From NCBI GenBank assembly GCA_013399875.1, contig VXAZ01006807.1, positions 744,001 to 808,000 on the forward strand: a stretch of DNA of 64,000 bases, read 5' to 3'. The position numbers were made by a program, and so were the translations under genes. Below the pieces are notes generated by a model. That model was not told the origin of the DNA and did no database searches. It saw nothing but the letters and a program-made list of their open reading frames with translations. This document shows, one piece after another, positions 59,001-64,000 of the stretch (position 1 is its first letter; each line of letters opens with the position of its first letter). This stretch comes from Gymnorhina tibicen. Lineage: Eukaryota > Chordata > Aves > Passeriformes > Artamidae.

Positions 59001-62000
59001 AAAACAGATTGCAGAACATTAGATCTGCTGAGAAATACTGATAAACACTTTTAACAGAATAACAGAAATCCACAAATTTTTAAGCAAGTTTGCAATTCCA
59101 CAAGCAAGAGAGATGGAAGTCCGCCTTATGAATAGCACCAATGAGGTATTCACCATTGTTGCTTATTTCCAGAAGCCAGCAGAGAAGGGCCAATATGAGG
59201 CTGAGGGAGAATTAACCCATCCAAAGGGAAAATACTGTTTAGATACTTGTGCAAAAAACAACAAGAAATCTAAAAGCAAAATAAGGTGATAGACTACGTA
59301 GACTTCCAAAAAGCCCAGCACAAGCTTTAGATAAAATAACTGTACGTTCTACAACTACACTGAAAACCCAGTATATTCCTGAACATGTCCCATGTGAAAT
59401 TCTGATAGCATCTGCAGGTGTAATTTCCGAAGTCTGTATTGCCAGTGTTAGCTGTTTGCAATAATGAAAGTGATACTGGCATTTTAGAAAGGAGTCTCTA
59501 ACAGACAAAGCAATTGTATCTCATTCATCACAAGCTACTGACAGATGTCTATACATTTCTATAGGTATCTAGATTTCTATCTATATGTGCAACAGTCCAG
59601 AACTCAAAGTTGTGTTTAGCTGCCACTACCTTAAATACATGTACACTGAACTCAATACATCTGTGAACTCTACATGGCCACAGAGGCAATCCAGAATAAA
59701 CCTTTACTGTAGGATATGCTCTCAGGGACACCAGCTCCTTACACGCCAACAGCCTTATGCAAATAACAACAGAGCTGCTGGAAGTGCAGAGGTGGCAATC
59801 CATTCAGCTTATGAACAACTGATTCCTTTTGTATTACATCATTCAACTACCCATTAAGGAGCTGGACTGACAGGATTCAGAATATGCATAGCCCAGCCCT
59901 CCATGGTAAACGAGCGTTCGAAAAGATTAAGACTCAAAGAAACTGGTGATTCATCAGGGCGTCAAAACAGCGCTTCCCCAATTCCCGGCAATGTTCTAGG
60001 CCAAGCAGCTAGCCACATATTAGTAACCTCTGTCAGACTTCCAATTTTGGAGTTAATTGCTGTTCCTGAAACACATACCCAGACACAAAATACCTGCAGC
60101 AGCACACATCACAGAATGAACAGTGTCACGGCTATCCTAATCACACTATTATGCTGTATTACAGTCACACCTAATTTAAGCACTCCAAAGTACCTTTGTT
60201 GTCTGCAGGTATTGCTCTGTAGCACCTGCTTCCGAATAGGGGGGCACCCCCCTTTAGAAAGGGTATGGAACAGCTACACGTGCAAACGTGAAAGATCCAC
60301 GATTTCATAAATCCTTGGCTCCATCACATCACCAAAACCTAAGTACTCCCAGCTGGGAACCAATTAACAGAATTTGTTTCTATCTTGCAATACTTTTATG
60401 GAACTTGAGTAGATGAATGAGTGGAACAGAAATCGACTGCTAGTCTCCCGTTTCTAACAAGTTCCTCAAACTTGTTGGTTATAGACACATTTTTATCATT
60501 AGACAGTCACAGTCAGCATATGCTTAAAGAGAAAGAAACAGATTGTTGGAATAGCAATGGGTCTTCTTCAATTATCCACTATTTACAGTACCAAAACATT
60601 TTCTGACCACATGAAATATCACTCAGTTTTATATTCAGAGAAAGTGCTTCAGAGTGCTATTTTTGTGTTTGACTGTTATGACACACTAGCTAGCCTTGAG
60701 TTTAGCACAGAGGAGCTAATGCACAGGAAAAGAAAACAGAGCTTTCCCAAAGCATTAGTTTGAAAATGTAGATAGAGTTAGAACTGGTACCTTTGACAAA
60801 GCACATTACCAGTTCAGGGAAAGAGCATGTGCACGTGCATCTCTTTTTTGAGGGATCACAAACTTTGAAATAGTGATAGCTTTAAGTTTTGCATCACTTT
60901 CCCCTCCCTAATTCAATTACTAGCTTCTGTGGTGAAATCCACCTGTCTAAATCTCGTATATGCACTGAAATAAGAGTATTAATTTCAGCATGTGCACGCC
61001 TTGCTTTCAGAACATTGTTTAAACACCTTTCCAGGGCCTTTACTACAAGAGTAGCTTTTACTCTCATCTTCTACACAGCTCTCCACACATCACTGCCTCT
61101 TTCAAAACTGCAGGGAGAGGGTTAATTTCTTCCTTACAACGTCCTGTTTTGTAACATCCTGTCTTTCCGACTCATACCTGTGCGCCCATTCTGAATGCAA
61201 ATGCACGAGACTTCCAGTACTCCTGGTTAGCTGAGTATCACTGATTACATTCAGGAAAAAAATGCAGCCTGAGAATATTTTCTACAGTTATGTCTGAGAC
61301 ATAAGACTAACCTTTCGTATAAAAATGTCATTTTCCTAGTAAATGCTTAGAGGAACAGAGCACTTTGTAAACCACACTTTTTACAACGTCTTACGTCATG
61401 TAACAGTTTCTCACATGTGTGCATACATGCACACGCACACAAATCACACTCCCAAAGCTTAATATTCTCCAGACTCCAGAACACATTTTTTTGCTTTCTT
61501 CATCTCTTTCTGCCAGCAACAGCCCTCCTGACACTGCATTTGTAAGCTACCTCCACAGCCACCTTCACACCTCCAAGGCAAGAGTGCTCTTCTTCAAGAT
61601 CAATAAGGCCGCAGCCTTTGCAAAACCTGCTCCTTCCAACACAGGCACAAGAAAAGGTAAGTCAAGTGCTTTACATCTTATTTGTGTGCCTTACCTGTTA
61701 ATTTACGAGAATGTGAATGCCTGATGAATATATATAGACACCATGGAATTAAACATTAATAGTGCTGACGGTCCTAAAAGCCACCTAATTTTAAAAAAAT
61801 CAAACTGATGGAACACATCCACACTTAATTTCTTTGTTTTTTATAACTCCTTTTTTGCTACCTTTAAGCTGTCACTTTGGATTTGTCACGCACTATGGGC
61901 AGAAACATGCCTTTTCCGTGTCTAGCATGTGCATTTATGAGGTAATGTAATAAATATTTAACAAAGAGTTTATATTACCATGCCAATTAAGCTCTCAACT

Positions 62001-62322
62001 GATTTAAAGCCAAAGCCACAGCAAGATATGAGACTTAATAAGGGACGCAACAACAGATCAGAACAGACCATGTAGATTAGACAAACCTGACTGTATTGAC
62101 TTTGCATTTCGGTAAATAAACCAAGTATTTAACTTCACTCTAATCAAAATAAAACATCATCACCAGAAACTGCCTACACGGTTTCTCTATGTCTCAAAGA
62201 AACAAAAACCCCCAAACAAAATCCCCAAGCCCCCACAACTGCCTCCAGTTCCAGATCTTCTGCTTTGCTCTGTAATGAAGCAAATTTAAGATACAGCCCC
62301 ATATCTACGCAATACATGTAAT

Positions 62323-62346
62323 AAATATATATAATAAATATATATC
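62323..62346. repeat. AT-rich microsatellite
   Basis: Two copies of aataaatatatat in direct repeat (taaatatatataataaatatatatc). Simple sequence only. Confidence 0.65.
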
Positions 62347-63539
62347 ACTCATACCTTTCTACAAGTATATCGGCACTAAAAATACAGCCACAAAAAGCAA
62401 CCAAAGCAGCACACACTTGTGCTGACACCTTTATTCCCTTACGCTGTTTGTGTGTAAATGGGTAAAAAAAACCCGGAAAAAACCATAAGGTAAACAATTA
62501 AATCTAACCCAGGACATGGTGTTTGCTTAAGGACCCGATTACACAAAATTGTTTATTAAGGAACAACCAAGAGATCAAATTTTTCAATTAGTTCCTTTAA
62601 GCAAAACTTTTACCTTCATTTGAATAAAGATTATTTTTTCCCCAAAATATAAGGCTAATTAAATATATGAGTAATTGTGGCTTCCATATAAAGAGCATAC
62701 ACACATAAATGACAACAAATCTACAAGAATAAAATTTTCTGTAGACATCATATATCAAATAGATACTGCTTTTTGTATGCTCATTATCAAGCCTCAGCCT
62801 AGTTTTCACCTCCCTTTCACTTCCCATTAAAAAAAATTTTATAATATAAAAATATCAATGTTGTTCTAATAACTAGAGCGATAAAGCTGATTAGCTTCAT
62901 ATCTTGAGAAGTGACTTGAAGAAATGCTTACAAGTCAGGAGGGAGAAGTGAAAGTTCAACTGATAAAAAGTTACCAGACCAGAATCAAAACCCAAGAGTT
63001 GTGAAATCCCAACAAGCTGAAAAAAAAATAGAACATGCTTTGACCTTTGAGAATTTATCCAATCTGTAAAAACCAGATAAGTTTGACATGAAACTTAAAC
63101 CACAAGACAAACCTTACAATAGCAATCCTTGAGGCAGTACTTAAGAAAGATTCCTTCTCCAATTTTACTAAGGATTCAGAGGCCAACAAAACTAGGCCAG
63201 AGACAAGACGCAGAATCGGAAGCCAGAATTCCCATGGTTTTACCCCAACCGTGACTCAAGTTTAAACAGTGGTTTTGAAACCAGCTCTCTCTCTCTGTGG
63301 CCACCGGCAAGTCTTAACCACTTTGCCTCAATTCGCTTACCTGCAGAATAAAAATAATTACACTTATCTGCCACACAGGAATCTCGTACAACACACACTG
63401 TTTGGCAAGTGCACATCTGTTTAAACTGTGGACAACGCTACGTAGTAATTTTGAGCACCTGAACAAACTGAAACTGAGAGTGAAAACAACTTCGCTGAAG
63501 CTGCTACCAAAGGCCCAACAACAACTGAATCCTGGGAGC

Positions 63540-64000
63540 AACACAGCGCCCGTGTGCCGTCTGCTCCCGCAGGTACTGCTCTGCAGCCTGGGCACACCCC
63601 CGGCCCGCCGGCAATTCACCTGCTCAGGACACGGCTCGCGTGGAAAGTCAGCGATGTGCCCGGAGCGATGGGCCAGGGGCTGGCACCGCCTGCTGATCCG
63701 AAAGGTCCCAGACGCCCATCCGCCCCGGCCGGGTAGCCGGGAAGGCTCCAGACGGGTCTCCCCGGCGCTCGCCCCTTCCCGCTCGCCCCGCGGCACGCGC
63801 GGCTCTCCCGTAAGGCCCCGTCGGCGCGGGGGCAAAGCTCACCCGCTGTGCCCGGGGCGGCGAGGCCGCAGTGCGGGAGCGGCCCCGGAGGCTCGCCCGC
63901 CCTATCCCCGCCACCACCGCGGCCCCGAGTCGGGATCCTCCTCCTCCCTCCCGTCTCTCCCCCGGGAACCGCCTCGGGTGGGAAGATGGCGGCTCCGGCC
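63540..64000 (-). promoter_or_regulatory. LARP4B: CpG-rich promoter region with LARP4B first (non-coding) exon
   Basis: This block is GC-rich and dense in CpG, in sharp contrast to the AT-rich sequence to its left, which is the usual look of a vertebrate CpG-island promoter. On the minus strand there is a good 5' splice site, CAGCGG|GTGAGC, with the exon ending at 63843. A second weaker donor-like site, GAGCAG|GTGAAT, lies near 63620 and a third, CTGCAG|GTAAGC, near 63344. The most likely reading is that LARP4B transcription starts at or beyond the right edge of the window and that the first, untranslated exon ends at 63843. The start site itself is not visible. Confidence 0.7.
63985..63995 (+). 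promoter_or_regulatory. YY1-type core promoter motif (AAGATGGCGGC)
   Basis: The sequence AAGATGGCGGC matches the extended YY1 consensus found just downstream of many CpG-island start sites. It points along the plus strand, so it may mark a divergent plus-strand transcript, or it may simply act for LARP4B in reverse orientation. The ATG within it also has a good start context (A at -3, G at +4) and opens MAAPA before the window ends, so a divergent coding start cannot be excluded. Confidence 0.45.

Larger units (their letters stand above)
45838..63539 (-). other. LARP4B: Large first intron(s) of LARP4B
   Basis: About 18 kb from the CpG-rich block to the start exon. It holds the CR1 end at 49196, the low-complexity stretch at 49985 and two ORFs noted in the findings. 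Additional untranslated 5' exons may exist but cannot be identified from sequence alone. Confidence 0.65.

Noticed and set aside
63314..63835. A 173-codon minus-strand frame in the CpG block
   Set aside because: GC-rich DNA lacks stop codons by composition. The frame crosses the likely first-exon donor at 63843 region into intron, and the protein is low-complexity Arg/Pro/Gly with no motif.

Overview
The window looks like chromosomal DNA of a bird. It is AT-rich, intron-rich vertebrate sequence, all recognisable interspersed repeats are CR1-type LINE fragments, and the one clear gene is a compact vertebrate LARP4B (La-related protein 4B). The species cannot be fixed from the sequence alone; another sauropsid is possible but less likely.

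Almost everything from about 6.9 kb to about 63.9 kb is one minus-strand gene, LARP4B. I placed 16 coding exons with consensus splice sites whose phases all agree: 45783 down to 45703, then fifteen exons from 33407 down to a stop at 10495. The fifteen shared exons sum to exactly 698 codons, so the canonical protein is 725 residues. It carries a PAM2 motif, a La motif, an RRM and the conserved C-terminal tail. A long 3' UTR follows (about 10494 to about 6.9 kb) with several candidate poly(A) signals and two Pumilio-type sites. The 5' end lies in a CpG-rich block at 63.5-64.0 kb with a good first-exon donor at 63843.

The most striking feature is a single 1131-codon open exon (38724 to 35332, minus strand) between the canonical start exon and the PAM2 exon. 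It has a strong start context, an acceptor-like site 72 nt upstream, a 9-codon uORF ending 2 nt before the start, and it stops being exon exactly at a consensus GTAAGT donor in the same phase (0) as the canonical start exon. Spliced to the PAM2 exon it would give an 1829-residue LARP4B whose N-terminus has the signature of a myristoylated and palmitoylated protein followed by an acidic dileucine motif. I do not recognise the long segment as a named family.

The left 6.9 kb is downstream intergenic DNA with two CR1 insertions and a short CR1 tail in tail-to-tail arrangement. Further CR1 fragments sit in introns at 12.4-13.4, 28.1-29.9, 34.7-34.9 and 49.2-49.4 kb. I found no tRNA, rRNA, CRISPR array or complete autonomous mobile element.
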